Source: Streptomyces sp. NBC_00440
GTDB lineage: Bacteria > Actinomycetota > Actinomycetes > Streptomycetales > Streptomycetaceae
Direction: 5' to 3'
NCBI RefSeq assembly: GCF_036014215.1
Contig: NZ_CP107921.1
Span: forward strand, 558,001 to 622,000
Length of the DNA: 64,000 nucleotides
In this document: positions 26,643-36,046 of the stretch, piece by piece
Layout of the letters: each line of letters opens with the position of its first letter
Numbering within the stretch: the first letter of the stretch is position 1
The notes under the pieces: generated by a model
Databases searched by the model: none
Told to the model about the DNA's origin: nothing
Seen by the model: only the letters and a program-made list of their open reading frames with translations
Made by a program: the position numbers and the translations under genes

Positions 26643-27605
26643 TCAGCCCTTGCGGGTGGTGATCTCTTCGGTGAGTTGCGGGACGACCTGGAAGAGGTCG
26701 CCGACGATGCCGTAGTCGACGAGGTCGAAGATCGGGGCTTCGGCGTCCTTGTTGACGGCGACGATGGTCTTCGAGGTCTGCATACCGGCCCGGTGCTGGA
26801 TCGCGCCGGAGATACCGTTGGCGATGTAGAGCTGCGGGGATACCGACTTGCCGGTCTGGCCGACCTGGTTGGAGTGCGGGTACCAGCCCGCGTCCACCGC
26901 CGCGCGCGAAGCACCGACAGCGGCACCGAGCGAGTCGGCGAGCGCCTCGATGATGTGGAAGTTCTCCGCACCGTTGACCCCACGCCCGCCCGAGACCACG
27001 ATCGCGGCCTCGGTCAGCTCCGGACGCCCGGTCGACTCCCGCGCAGTACGCGAGACGACCTTCGTACCGGTGGCCTTCTCACCGAAGGACACGCTCAGCG
27101 CCTCCACCGAGCCCGCGGCCGGGGCCGCCTCGACCGGCGCCGAGTTCGGCTTGACCGTGATCACCGGAGTGCCCTTGGAGACACGGGACTTGGTCGTGAA
27201 CGACGCGGCGAACGCCGACTGCGTGGCGACCGGGCCACCGTCACCGGCCTCCAGATCGGTGGCATCAGTGATGATCCCGGAGCCGATACGCACCGCGAGA
27301 CGCGCAGCGATCTCCTTGCCCTCGGCCGACGACGGAACCAGCACCGCGACCGGCGACACCGCCTCACACGCGGCCTGCAGGGCGTCCACCTTCGGCACGA
27401 CCAGATAGTCGGCGAACTCGGGAGCCTCAGCGGTCAGGACCTTCACCGCACCATGCTCAGCCAGCACGGTAGCCGTGTCGGGGGCACCGGCGCCCAGCGC
27501 GACAGCGACCGGATCACCGATCCGGCGCGCCAGCGTCAGAAGCTCCAGAGTGGGCTTGCGGACAACACCGTCGAGGTGATCGACATAGACGAGAACTTCA
27601 GCCAT
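26643..27605 (-). CDS. etfA: electron transfer flavoprotein subunit alpha
   Basis: 320 residues, the normal length. The N-terminal domain ([20 protein letters not shown]) is followed by the C-terminal FAD-binding domain with [19 protein letters not shown] and the ETF-alpha signature around [17 protein letters not shown] then [14 protein letters not shown]. With EtfB it carries electrons from acyl-CoA and other dehydrogenases to the ETF:quinone oxidoreductase. It is 74 bp downstream of etfB and ends at a strong hairpin. Confidence 0.97.
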   Translation of the reverse strand: MAEVLVYVDHLDGVVRKPTLELLTLARRIGDPVAVALGAGAPDTATVLAEHGAVKVLTAEAPEFADYLVVPKVDALQAACEAVSPVAVLVPSSAEGKEIAARLAVRIGSGIITDATDLEAGDGGPVATQSAFAASFTTKSRVSKGTPVITVKPNSAPVEAAPAAGSVEALSVSFGEKATGTKVVSRTARESTGRPELTEAAIVVSGGRGVNGAENFHIIEALADSLGAAVGASRAAVDAGWYPHSNQVGQTGKSVSPQLYIANGISGAIQHRAGMQTSKTIVAVNKDAEAPIFDLVDYGIVGDLFQVVPQLTEEITTRKG

Positions 27606-27679
27606 GGAATTGCTCTCCTGCGCATACGAAGAATCAGGGGCGGATGAGTCAGAGGGCGGTTGACGGGGGCGGGAGGGCC

Positions 27680-28465
27680 TCAGATGAACTTCTGGCCCGC
27701 GAGGTACTCAGCCAGCTGCTTGCCGCCCTCGCCCTCGTCCTTGACGATCGTGCCCGCGGTACGCGCCGGACGCTGCGCCGCCGAATCGACCCGGGTCCAC
27801 GCACCCTCCAGACCCACCACACCGGCCTCCAGGTCCAGATCCTCCAGATCCAGCGACTGAACCGGCTTCTTCTTCGCCGCCATGATCCCCTTGAACGACG
27901 GATAGCGGGCCTCACCCGACTGGTCCGTCACCGACACCACAGCCGGCAGCGACGCCTCCAGCTGCTCACTGGCCGTGTCACCGTCACGACGACCCCTGAC
28001 CGTAGTGCCATCGACCGACACCTCCGACAGCAGCGTCACCTGCGGAACCCCGAGCCGCTCGGCGAGCAGCGCCGGAAGCACACCCATCGTGCCGTCCGTC
28101 GACGCCATCCCACAGACCACCAGGTCATACCCGGTCTTCTCGATCGCCTTCGCCAGCACCAGCGACGTACCCATCACATCCGTACCGTGCAGATCGTCGT
28201 CCTCGACATGAACAGCCTTGTCCGCACCCATCGACAACGCCTTGCGCAACGCGTCCTTCGCATCCTCAGGACCCACCGTCAGAACAGTGATCTCCGCGTC
28301 GTCGGCCTCGCCCGCGATCTGGAGCGCCTGCTCCACCGCGTACTCGTCGAGCTCCGACAGCAGCCCGTCGACATCCTCACGGTCCAGCGTCAGGTCATCG
28401 GCGAAATGCCGGTCACCAGTGGCATCGGGCACGTACTTCACACAGACAACGATCCTCAAGCTCAC
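27680..28465 (-). CDS. etfB: electron transfer flavoprotein subunit beta
   Basis: 261 residues from GTG 28465, preceded by AGGAG; an in-frame TTG at 28459 is less likely. Recognisable ETF-beta features are [11 protein letters not shown] at the start, the AMP-binding region [30 protein letters not shown], and the lysine-rich [12 protein letters not shown] loop. It forms the heterodimer with EtfA. It is the first gene of the etfBA operon, with an inverted repeat in its promoter region. Confidence 0.97.
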   Translation of the reverse strand: MSLRIVVCVKYVPDATGDRHFADDLTLDREDVDGLLSELDEYAVEQALQIAGEADDAEITVLTVGPEDAKDALRKALSMGADKAVHVEDDDLHGTDVMGTSLVLAKAIEKTGYDLVVCGMASTDGTMGVLPALLAERLGVPQVTLLSEVSVDGTTVRGRRDGDTASEQLEASLPAVVSVTDQSGEARYPSFKGIMAAKKKPVQSLDLEDLDLEAGVVGLEGAWTRVDSAAQRPARTAGTIVKDEGEGGKQLAEYLAGQKFI

Positions 28466-28582
28466 GCCGGCTCTCCTACTGCATCGTCTTTTCCGGGCTG
28501 CCTTGTTGCTCGCAGCATAGGCGCCTGATGGGGCGATTTCCGCCTGGGGGTTCCGACGCCCCCACCGAAATATTACTCGCCA

Positions 28583-28599
28583 GTACATCCAGAATGTAC
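28583..28599. promoter_or_regulatory. inverted repeat in the etfBA promoter region
   Basis: GTACAT-CCAGA-ATGTAC is a perfect 6-bp inverted repeat with a 5-base spacer, embedded in a longer imperfect symmetry (TTACTC...GTGAGCAA). It lies about 120 bp upstream of the etfB start in AT-richer sequence, as expected for a TetR-type fatty-acid regulator operator. Confidence 0.5.
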
Positions 28600-28665
28600 C
28601 CAGTGAGCAAGCGCTTTGAACTGTGACGTGAGCAACGCTCCGTAGCCGGGGATTCCGGGAGAGTC

Positions 28666-29247
28666 TCAGTCCCGCAGAGCGTTGAAGCGGCCCTGGTGGT
28701 AGAGGAGCGGGCGCCCGGCCCCGGCCGGATCGCCGGTGACGACCTCGGCGATCACGATGCGGTGGTCCCCGGCGGGAACCCGCGCCACCACCCGGCAGAC
28801 CAGCCAGGCCAGTACGCCGTCCAGCAGCGGCACACCCTCGGGGCCACTGCGCCAGTCGGTGGGCGCGGCGAACCGGTCGGCGCCGCTGCGCGCGAAGGTG
28901 GCGGCCAGTTCCTGCTGGTGCTCGCCGAGTATGTGGACCCCGATGTGTTCGGCTCGGGCCACCACCGGCCAGCTCGACGAGCCCGTGCCGACGCCGAAGG
29001 AGATGAGCGGCGGCTCGGCGGCGACGGAGTTCAGGGAGGTGGCGGTGAAACCCACCGGCCGCTCACCGGCCGCGGTGACCACCGCGACACCGGACGCGTG
29101 ACGGCGGAAGACCGAGCGGAGCAGTGCGGGGGCGGCGAGCGGGTCGGCGACGGAATCCGTGGCAGCCGCCGGGGCGGTCCGCGCCGCGGACGTCGTCGAT
29201 GCCGGTATCGATGTCGGCGTGGGGGTCGGTGTGGGCGTCGTCGTCAT
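28666..29247 (-). CDS. flavin reductase-like domain protein
   Basis: 193 residues from ATG 29247 with AGGAC upstream. A low-complexity Thr/Pro N-terminus (TPTPTPTPTS) precedes a flavin_reduct split-barrel domain: RRHASGVAVVTAAGERPVGF, TATSLNSVAAEPPLISFGVG, and HIGVHILGEHQQELAATFA are typical FMN-binding segments. It probably supplies reduced flavin to a monooxygenase or acts as an FMN reductase with NAD(P)H. No monooxygenase is adjacent. It is encoded alone, on the same strand as etfBA but with a gap of 200 bp. Confidence 0.85.
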   Translation of the reverse strand: MTTTPTPTPTPTSIPASTTSAARTAPAAATDSVADPLAAPALLRSVFRRHASGVAVVTAAGERPVGFTATSLNSVAAEPPLISFGVGTGSSSWPVVARAEHIGVHILGEHQQELAATFARSGADRFAAPTDWRSGPEGVPLLDGVLAWLVCRVVARVPAGDHRIVIAEVVTGDPAGAGRPLLYHQGRFNALRD

Positions 29248-29458
29248 GCGGGTGTCCTTCTCCGGTGTGAGCGAACGGGGCCGGGGATGTTCAGACACCC
29301 GGACAGCCCGCGCCGGCGTTCCGTGCGAGGTCCACAGGGACCTGACTGGGGAGGCACCGGCCGTCAGGAGAAGTGAGCTGCGACATAGCGTCAGATTGAC
29401 GATTCAGGGGACACCCCGTCAAGAGTGTTCCGGAATGTGGGAGATCGCTCACGGTGAG

Positions 29459-29785
29459 TCAGACCGCCTGTCCCAGGGCGGCGATGACATCCGCCTTGCG
29501 CGGCTGGCCGGACGCCCGGCGGACGATCCGGCCCTGCGCGTCGAGCACCAGCACCGTGGGGGTCCTGAGGATGTCCAGCTCCCGTACGAGTCCGAGCCGG
29601 GCCTCCGCATCGAGCTCGACATGAGTGACACCGTCGACCATGTCGGCCACCTCCCGCAGCGTCCGCCAGGTGGCCCGGCAGGGCCGGCAGAAGGCAGTGG
29701 AGAACTGGACGAGCGTCGCCCGCTCCCCCAGCTCCTCGCCCAACTCCGCGGCCCCGAGCCGCCTTTCGCCGTCCTGCCCGCGCAC
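29459..29785 (-). CDS. thioredoxin-like protein
   Basis: 108 residues from GTG 29785, chosen because GGAG lies six bases upstream; the frame is open much further up (to 30058) but that part looks non-coding. The thioredoxin fold is clear: TLVQFSTAFCRPCRATW gives a CRPC active site, and DILRTPTVLVLDAQGRIV holds the cis-proline. It is a cytoplasmic dithiol-disulfide protein. Many Streptomyces homologues have an N-terminal membrane helix and basic RRR linker; here a similar RRRRNGE lies in another frame just upstream, so the anchor may have been lost by a frameshift. Confidence 0.75.
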   Translation of the reverse strand: MRGQDGERRLGAAELGEELGERATLVQFSTAFCRPCRATWRTLREVADMVDGVTHVELDAEARLGLVRELDILRTPTVLVLDAQGRIVRRASGQPRKADVIAALGQAV

Positions 29786-30146
29786 GTCGCTCTCCGTTCC
29801 TCCGCCGCCGTACCGGCCGGAAGCCGTACGGTCCACAGCCGCCCGCCCGGCCGCGCAAACCGCCGGCCGCCGCAGCTCCGGCCTCCGTTCGGATGCAGCG
29901 CTCCCACGGCCAGGATGATTCCCGCCGGCCGCGCGCGGGGCCGCACCGCCCTGCCGAGCGGAGTATGCGCTGCTCGGGGGCGGTGCGAGCCGATTACGCG
30001 CGACGTGACGAGGATCTCGCGGCCCCACGTCACCAGGGGTGGCTACTCTGGTCGCCATGGGGCACGATCTGCCCCATGCCGCAAACCTACGGCAGCGTAA
30101 CTTCCGCCGGGGGGCACGTCCCCGGGCACAGAAGGGTCTTCTCCAG

Positions 30147-30875
30147 ATGGCAGAACTCGTCTATCGACCGGTCATCGGCGCTGCTCGGGGGCTCTTCAAG
30201 GCGCTCGACCTCAAGATCGATACACAGGGTTCGGAGAACATCCCGCGCACGGGCGGGGCCGTGATCGTCAGCAACCACATCGGCTATCTGGACTTCATCT
30301 TCAACGGTCTGGCCGCGCTCCCGCAGAAGCGCCTGGTGCGCTTCATGGCCAAGGAGTCGGTCTTCCGCCACAAGATCTCCGGGCCGCTGATGCGCGGCAT
30401 GAAGCACATCCCGGTGGACCGCAAACAGGGCGAGGCCGCCTACCGGCACGCCCTCACGGCCCTGCGTTCCGGCGAGATCATCGGCGTCTTCCCCGAGGCC
30501 ACCATCTCGGAGTCCTTCACCCTCAAGAGCTTCAAGTCCGGCGCCGCACGGCTGGCCCAGGACGCGGGCGTTCCGCTGATCCCGATGGCGCTGTGGGGCA
30601 CCCAGCGGCTGTGGACCAAGGGCAGGCCGCGCAACCTCAAGCGCAGCCACATCCCGGTGACGGTCCGGGTCGGTGAGCCCATGGAGGCGCCCACCGACGA
30701 GTACGCGGGCGCGATCACCCGCAGGGTCCGCGAGCGTATGCAGGAGCTGCTGGAAGCGGCGCAGCGCGCCTATCCGGTACGCCCGAAGAACGCGGCGGAC
30801 ACCTGGTGGATCCCGGCCCACCTCGGCGGCACGGCACCGACCCCCGCGCAGGTACGCGAAGCCGGCGCCGGCTGA
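30147..30875 (+). CDS. 1-acyl-glycerol-3-phosphate acyltransferase (PlsC-like)
   Basis: 242 residues from ATG 30147, with AAGGG about ten bases upstream. The LPLAT motifs are in order: NHIGYLD (Asn43-His44...Asp49, catalytic), KESVFRHKISGPLMRGMKHI and FPEATIS in place of the usual FPEGTRS, then VPLIPMALWGTQR. It probably adds a second acyl chain to lysophosphatidate at the membrane. The altered FPEGT motif is common in actinobacterial paralogues. It is a stand-alone gene followed by a hairpin terminator. Confidence 0.88.
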   Translation: MAELVYRPVIGAARGLFKALDLKIDTQGSENIPRTGGAVIVSNHIGYLDFIFNGLAALPQKRLVRFMAKESVFRHKISGPLMRGMKHIPVDRKQGEAAYRHALTALRSGEIIGVFPEATISESFTLKSFKSGAARLAQDAGVPLIPMALWGTQRLWTKGRPRNLKRSHIPVTVRVGEPMEAPTDEYAGAITRRVRERMQELLEAAQRAYPVRPKNAADTWWIPAHLGGTAPTPAQVREAGAG

Positions 30876-30943
30876 CACCGGGTCCCGGTCCCGGCCCGGC
30901 CCGCGGGCCGGCGGGGCCGGTGCGGTGGACCGTGAGCACATGG

Positions 30944-30984
30944 GTGCGACCGGCCGGAAGCAATCACTTTCCGGTCGGTCGCAC
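30944..30984. terminator. hairpin between convergent plsC-like and threonine aldolase genes
   Basis: GTGCGACCGGCCGGAA (30944-30959) pairs with TTCCGGTCGGTCGCAC (30969-30984) with one G-T mismatch and a 9-base loop. It serves both convergent genes. Confidence 0.8.
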
Positions 30985-31019
30985 CTTCATGTATTCACCT
31001 GTGCCCACAGACCTCCGGG

Positions 31020-32099
31020 TCAGCGGGCCAGTTCTTCCTTCAGCGCCAGCAGGAAGCCGTCCACGTCTTCCTCGGTGGTGTCGAAGGAGCACATCCAGCG
31101 GACATCTCCGGCCGGCTCGTCCCAGAAGTAGAAGCGGTAGCGCTTCTGCAGCCGCTCGCTGACGTCGTGCGGGAGCCGCGCGAACACCGCGTTGGCCTGG
31201 ACGGCGTGCAGGATCTCGACCCCGTCCGTCTCGCGCACCCCCGCGGCGAGCCGCTGGGCCATCGTGTTGGCGTGGCGGGCGTTGCGCAGCCACAGGTCGC
31301 CGGTGAGCAGCGCCTCCAGCTGCACCGACACGAAGCGCATCTTGGACGCCAGCTGCATCGACATCTTCCGCACGTGCTTCATGTGCCGGACGGCGTCCGG
31401 GTTGAGCACCACGACGGCCTCTCCGAAGAGCGCGCCGTTCTTCGTGCCGCCGAAGGAGAGGATGTCCACGCCCACCGCGTTGGTGAAGGCGCGCATCGGC
31501 ACGTCGAGTGATGCCGCGGCGTTGGCTATCCGGGCCCCGTCGAGATGCACCTTCATCCCGTAGCCGTGGGCGTGCTCGCAGATGGCCCGGATCTCTTCGG
31601 GTGTGTAGACCGTGCCGAGTTCGGTGTTCTGGGTGATCGAGACGACCTGCGGCATCGCCCGGTGCTCGTCGTCCCAGCCGAACGCCTGGCGGTCGATCAG
31701 CTCGGGTGTGAGCTTGCCGTCGGGCGTGGGGACGGTGAGGAGCTTCAGCCCGGCGACCCGCTCGGGGGCGCCGCCCTCGTCCACGTTGATGTGGGCCGTC
31801 TCGGCCGCGACGACGGCGCCCCACCGGTCGGTGAGCGCCTGCAGCGCGACGACGTTGGCCCCGGTGCCGTTGAAGACCGGGTACACCTCGGCGCTCTGGC
31901 CGAAGTGGCTGTGGACCAGCCGCTGGAGGTGGTCGGTGTACGCGTCCTCGCCGTACGCGATCTGGTGCCCGCCATTGGCCACGGCGAGCGCGGCCAGGAT
32001 CTCCGGGTGCGCGCCCGCGTAGTTGTCACTGGCGAAGCCACGGACCTGCGGGTCGTGGTGGCGTACGGCGTCGGTCCTCACGGGGCGGGTGTCAGCCAC
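31020..32099 (-). CDS. low-specificity L-threonine aldolase (beta-eliminating lyase family)
   Basis: 359 residues from GTG 32099; GTG 32081, which overlaps the SDR stop (GTGA), is an alternative start giving 353 residues. Fold type I PLP features are RGFASDNYAGAHPEILAAL, NGTGANVVAL (PLP phosphate), HLDGARI with the PLP-binding Asp, and SFGGTKNGALFGE with the Schiff-base Lys at about 206. It cleaves L-threonine or allo-threonine to glycine and acetaldehyde. It is the last gene of a tightly coupled three-gene operon. Confidence 0.9.
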   Translation of the reverse strand: MADTRPVRTDAVRHHDPQVRGFASDNYAGAHPEILAALAVANGGHQIAYGEDAYTDHLQRLVHSHFGQSAEVYPVFNGTGANVVALQALTDRWGAVVAAETAHINVDEGGAPERVAGLKLLTVPTPDGKLTPELIDRQAFGWDDEHRAMPQVVSITQNTELGTVYTPEEIRAICEHAHGYGMKVHLDGARIANAAASLDVPMRAFTNAVGVDILSFGGTKNGALFGEAVVVLNPDAVRHMKHVRKMSMQLASKMRFVSVQLEALLTGDLWLRNARHANTMAQRLAAGVRETDGVEILHAVQANAVFARLPHDVSERLQKRYRFYFWDEPAGDVRWMCSFDTTEEDVDGFLLALKEELAR

Positions 32100-32824
32100 A
32101 GGCGCTTTCCGTTCACATCTCCGGCGGGCTGGTCCCAGACACCGGCGATGGCCTCGGCCAGCTGCGCGACGTCGGTGAAGCCCGAGAACTTCGCATTCGG
32201 ACGCTCGGCACGCATCGCGTCGTGCACCAGAGCCTTGATCACCAGGACGGACGCGGCCGTACGCGGACCGTCCTCACCGCCCGCCTTGCGGAAGGCGTCG
32301 CCGAGCGCCAGCGTCCAGGCCTCGGCCGCGGCCTTCGACGCCGCGTAGGCGGCATTGCCCGCGGTGGGCTTGGACGCACCGGCCGCGCTGATCAGCACAT
32401 AGCGGCCGCGGTCGCTGCGCAGCAGCGCGTCGTGGAACGCCAGCGAGGTGTGCTGCACCGTACGGATGAGCAGCTTCTCCAGCAGATTCCAGTCGGCGAT
32501 GTCGGTCTCGGTGAAGGTGGCGCTGCCGCGCCAGCCGCCCACCAGGTGCACCAAGCCGTCGATACGGCCGAACTCGGCCTCCGTACGGTCGGCCCAGGCC
32601 CGCGTGGCCGCCAGGTCCAGCAGATCGACCGTCTCACCGGTGACGGTGGCGCCGCCGTGCGCATAGCGCGCCGCGTCCACCGCCTCGGCCAGCCGGGCGA
32701 CATCGGAGTCCGCGCCGACCACGGTCGCCCCGGCCTCGGCCAGCCTCAGCAGCGCCGCGCGGCCCGCCGGGCCCGCGGCCCCGGCCACCGCGACCACGGC
32801 TCCGTCCAGCGATCCCTTGCTCAT
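32078..32824 (-). CDS. short-chain dehydrogenase/reductase
   Basis: 248 residues from ATG 32824 with GGAGGCGGAG upstream; a GTG at 32854 that overlaps the previous stop would add ten residues. The nucleotide-binding loop GAAGPAGRAAL is a variant of TGxxxGxG, D-x-L-D-L follows, and the catalytic YAASK is present after ISAAGASKPTAGN. It oxidises or reduces an unknown small alcohol or ketone with NAD(P). Its stop overlaps the threonine aldolase gene and it follows the DUF6421 gene directly, so the three are translated together. Confidence 0.85.
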   Translation of the reverse strand: MSKGSLDGAVVAVAGAAGPAGRAALLRLAEAGATVVGADSDVARLAEAVDAARYAHGGATVTGETVDLLDLAATRAWADRTEAEFGRIDGLVHLVGGWRGSATFTETDIADWNLLEKLLIRTVQHTSLAFHDALLRSDRGRYVLISAAGASKPTAGNAAYAASKAAAEAWTLALGDAFRKAGGEDGPRTAASVLVIKALVHDAMRAERPNAKFSGFTDVAQLAEAIAGVWDQPAGDVNGKRLWLTPAP

Positions 32825-32850
32825 CGTCTCCGCCTCCTGCCTGCGGGCGC

Positions 32851-34251
32851 TCACGCCGCTTCCCGCTCGTGGGTGCCCGCCGCGGTGATGCCCTTGGTCG
32901 AGGCGACCACGCGCTTCAGCTTCTTGGCGAGGGCCTCATAGAACATGCTGAGCGGAAACTCGTCCGCAAGCACGTCATCCACAAGTTTACGCGGCGGCTG
33001 GCTCAGATCCAGGGCGTCCGGACCCTTGGCCCAACGTGATCCCGGGTGCGGGGCGAGATAGCGGGAGACCAGGTCGTAGGCGGCGAACCAGTGGACCAGC
33101 TTGGGGCGGTCGATGCCGGCCCGGTACAGGTCCTCGATCTCCGCGCAGAGTTGTTTGGTGACCTGCGGGGCCCGCTCCCAGTCGATCTTCAGGGTGCTGT
33201 CGGTCCAGCGCACCACGTCGTGCTTGTGCAGATAGGCGAAGAGCAGCTGGCCGCCGAGTCCGTCGTAGTTGCGCACGCGCTCACCGGTCACCGGGAAGCG
33301 GAACATCCGGTCGAAGAGCACGGCGTACTGGACGTCGCGGCCCTGTCCGTAGCCGTCGGCCTCCAGGCGCACGGCCTCCCGGAAGGCGGTCAGGTCGCAG
33401 CGCAGCTCTTCGAGGCCGTACATCCAGAACGGCTGGCGCTGCTTGATCATGAAGGGGTCGAACGGCAGGTCGCCGTGGCTGTGGGTGCGGTCGTGGATCA
33501 TGTCCCACAGCACGAACGCCTGCTGGCAGCGCTCCTGGTCGGAGACCATCTCATGGATGTCTTCGGGCAGTTCGAGCCGCAGGACCTGCACGGCGGCCTC
33601 CGTCACGGTCCGGAAGCGTGCCGCCTCGCGGTCGCAGAAGATGCCGCCCCAGGTGAAGCGTTCGGGGGCCTCGCGCACGGCGATGGTCTCCGGGAAGAGC
33701 ACCGCGGAGTTGGTGTCGTAACCGGACGTGAAGTCCTCGAAGGTGATGCCGCAGAACAGCGGGTTGTCGTAGCGCGTGGACTCCAGCTCGGAGAGCCACT
33801 CCGGCCAGACCATGCGGAGCACGACCGCTTCGAGGTTGCGGTCCGGGTTGCCGTTCTGCGTGTACATCGCGAAGACGACCAGGTGCTGGAGTCCGTCGGC
33901 GCGCAGGTCGGCCGGGTGGAAGGCGAGCAGCGAGTCCAGGAAGTCCGGGACGGCGAATCCGCTGCCGGCCCACTTGCGGAGGTCGGCGACGAGCGCCCGG
34001 TGGTACGCGGCGTCGTGGGGCAGCAGCGGGGAGAGCTCCTCGACCGCGCCCGTCACACGCGCGACCGCCTCATCGGCGGCGGTACGGGAAGGGGCGCCGT
34101 CGGCCTCGAAGTCGATGGAACCGTCCTTCGACTGCCACGGCCGGATCTCCTCGACGGCGTTCTTGAGCACGGGCCAGGCCGGGTGCTCAACCACCCGCCG
34201 GTCGCCGGATATACCGCCGCCGACTGCGTCCGGCACAAGAATTTTCGTCAT
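32851..34251 (-). CDS. DUF6421 family protein
   Basis: 466 residues from ATG 34251 with an excellent GGAGGAAG ribosome-binding site. It matches the DUF6421 family, as recalled from actinobacteria, over its full length. It has no signal peptide or membrane span and is rich in aromatic and acidic residues (WDMIHDRTHSHGDLPFDPF includes several His/Asp positions that could bind metal). Its biochemical role is unknown. The overlap with an SDR and a threonine aldolase gene suggests an amino-acid or hydroxy-acid pathway. Confidence 0.75.
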   Translation of the reverse strand: MTKILVPDAVGGGISGDRRVVEHPAWPVLKNAVEEIRPWQSKDGSIDFEADGAPSRTAADEAVARVTGAVEELSPLLPHDAAYHRALVADLRKWAGSGFAVPDFLDSLLAFHPADLRADGLQHLVVFAMYTQNGNPDRNLEAVVLRMVWPEWLSELESTRYDNPLFCGITFEDFTSGYDTNSAVLFPETIAVREAPERFTWGGIFCDREAARFRTVTEAAVQVLRLELPEDIHEMVSDQERCQQAFVLWDMIHDRTHSHGDLPFDPFMIKQRQPFWMYGLEELRCDLTAFREAVRLEADGYGQGRDVQYAVLFDRMFRFPVTGERVRNYDGLGGQLLFAYLHKHDVVRWTDSTLKIDWERAPQVTKQLCAEIEDLYRAGIDRPKLVHWFAAYDLVSRYLAPHPGSRWAKGPDALDLSQPPRKLVDDVLADEFPLSMFYEALAKKLKRVVASTKGITAAGTHEREAA

Positions 34252-34597
34252 GTCACTTCCTCCACAGCAGAATTTGCCGTCCAACCGCTGGGACACCGTA
34301 TCCATGTTCGGATCGCTGGTTCAAGGTCGCACTCAACAAATCATCCCGCGGAACCCCCATGATCGCAGCGAATCTTCCTGTCGTATGCCCGGGATGGAAC
34401 CGCTTCCACCCCGCGGTGCCCGGAAAAACCGCACTTCGGAAGATCCGTTTTCCGGTCCGCCCGCCGGCCGGAAAAACGGGCGCTCCGCCGCATCGCGGGA
34501 GCCGGGGACAGTGGCGGAGGCGGAGAGTTAGGCTGCGGCTCTGCCAGCTGGGTAGCAATGCCACGCGAGAGCCGCCGTCGACGGAAGCGAGAGAACC
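34252..34597. promoter_or_regulatory. divergent promoter region, DUF6421 operon and GDPD gene
   Basis: No gene is seen in these 346 bp. CCGGAAAA and TTTTCCGG occur as an inverted pair around 34420-34460, with a further CCGGAAAAAC nearby. The symmetry suggests a regulator site or a weak hairpin, but nothing decisive. Confidence 0.35.
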
Positions 34598-35281
34598 TTG
34601 AGTCTCCTCATCATCGGACATCGCGGGGTCATGGGCGTCGAGCCGGAGAACACCCTGCGGTCCTTCCGCCGTGCGGAACAGGCGGGTATGGACGCCATCG
34701 AGCTCGACCTGCATCTGAGCAAGGACGGTTCACTCGTCGTCATGCACGACACGGACGTGGACCGCACGACCGACGGCAACGGAGCCATCGCCGACCGGAC
34801 GCTCGCCGAGCTGCGTGAGCTCGACGCCGGCCAGGGCGAGCGGATCCCGGTCTTCGAAGAGGTGCTGGACGCGGTCCGCTCACCGATCCAGGCAGAGATC
34901 AAGGACGCCGCCGCGGCGCGGGCGCTCGCCGCGGTGATGCTCCGGCGCGATCTGGCCGGGCGGGTCGAGGTCTCGTCGTTCCACGACGAGGCGGTCCGCG
35001 AGATCGCCTCACTCGTTCCGGGCGTGCGGACGGTGCTCATCGCGAGCCGCTGGGGCCCGGACATCGTGGACCGCGCCAAGGCCGTCGGCGCCGCGACGGT
35101 GGCGCTGAACATCCGCAGGCTGACCCTGGAGATGGTCGAGAAGGCGCACGCGGAAGGCCTGAAGGTGCTCGGCTGGGTGGTGAACACCCAGGACCATCTG
35201 AGGCTGGTCCGGGCGCTGGATCTGGACGGTGCGACCACCGACTACCCGGAGATCCGGCGCACCGGGCGATTCACGGCCTGA
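34598..35281 (+). CDS. glycerophosphodiester phosphodiesterase
   Basis: 227 residues from TTG 34598. The GDPD signature is clear: GHRGVMGVEPENT with catalytic His8, ELDLHLSKDG and VMHDTDVDRTT (metal ligands and second His). The protein ends with VLGWVVNTQDHLR and TTDYPE typical of the family. There is no signal peptide, so it is a cytoplasmic enzyme that hydrolyses glycerophosphodiesters to glycerol-3-phosphate and an alcohol. It is convergent with the GNAT gene, only 6 bp apart. Confidence 0.92.
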   Translation: MSLLIIGHRGVMGVEPENTLRSFRRAEQAGMDAIELDLHLSKDGSLVVMHDTDVDRTTDGNGAIADRTLAELRELDAGQGERIPVFEEVLDAVRSPIQAEIKDAAAARALAAVMLRRDLAGRVEVSSFHDEAVREIASLVPGVRTVLIASRWGPDIVDRAKAVGAATVALNIRRLTLEMVEKAHAEGLKVLGWVVNTQDHLRLVRALDLDGATTDYPEIRRTGRFTA

Positions 35282-35287
35282 GGACCA

Positions 35288-35854
35288 CTACTCCGCTCGC
35301 GGGCCGGGGGTCCCGGCCGGGAGCGGCTTGATCAGCAGCTCGAACTGAAGGTCGTCGCGGAGCGGGATACCGAACCGCTCGTCGCCGTACGGGAAGGGGA
35401 ACATCCTCCCCGTGCGGCGGTAGCCGCGCCGCTCGTACCAGGCGATGAGGTCGTCCCGTACGGATATGACCGTCATGTGCATCTCATCGGCACCCCACTC
35501 GGCGTGCACCAGGCGTTCGGCCTCGGCGATGATCCGCTTGCCGAGTCCCGCGCCCTGCAGGGCCGGGCTCACCGCGAACATCCCGAAGTAGGCCGCGTGG
35601 CCGCGCCGCTCCAGCTGGCAGCAGGCGACCGGCTCGCCGTCACGCTCCACCACCATCAGCCGGCTGGCGGGCGCCGCCATGACTCCGCGCACCCCCTCCG
35701 GGTCGGTGCGCTGCCCGTCCAGGATGTCCGCCTCGGTCGTCCAGCCGGTGCGGCTGCTGTCCCCGCGGTAGGCCGACTCGATCAAGGTGACGAGCGCCGG
35801 TACGTCGGCCTCTGCCGCGTCCCTGAAAGTGATCCGGTCGGGGGCGGTGTCCAT
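35288..35854 (-). CDS. GNAT family N-acetyltransferase
   Basis: 188 residues from ATG 35854; GGGAG lies ten bases upstream, and longer frames show no coding character. The acetyl-CoA site is MFAVSPALQGAGLGKRIIAE (V-x-P-x-x-Q-G-x-G-x-G/A), and the C-terminal beta-bulge region AWYERRGYRRTGRM is typical. The substrate is not predictable. Single gene, convergent with the GDPD gene. Confidence 0.88.
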   Translation of the reverse strand: MDTAPDRITFRDAAEADVPALVTLIESAYRGDSSRTGWTTEADILDGQRTDPEGVRGVMAAPASRLMVVERDGEPVACCQLERRGHAAYFGMFAVSPALQGAGLGKRIIAEAERLVHAEWGADEMHMTVISVRDDLIAWYERRGYRRTGRMFPFPYGDERFGIPLRDDLQFELLIKPLPAGTPGPRAE

Positions 35855-36046
35855 GGGGTGATGTCTCCCGTCGAAGGCGGTTCCGGGCGGTCCGGAGCTG
35901 CCCGGACGGTGCTGACCAGACAGTAACGCGCCCGCGACGCGCTCCCCCGTGCCCCCCTGCGCTTGCGTGCGCTCCGCCCGGCCCGGGCATCGATGCGTGG
36001 AGGGGGACGGCCGGACGGGCCGGCGCGTCGAACGGGGAGGTACGCC

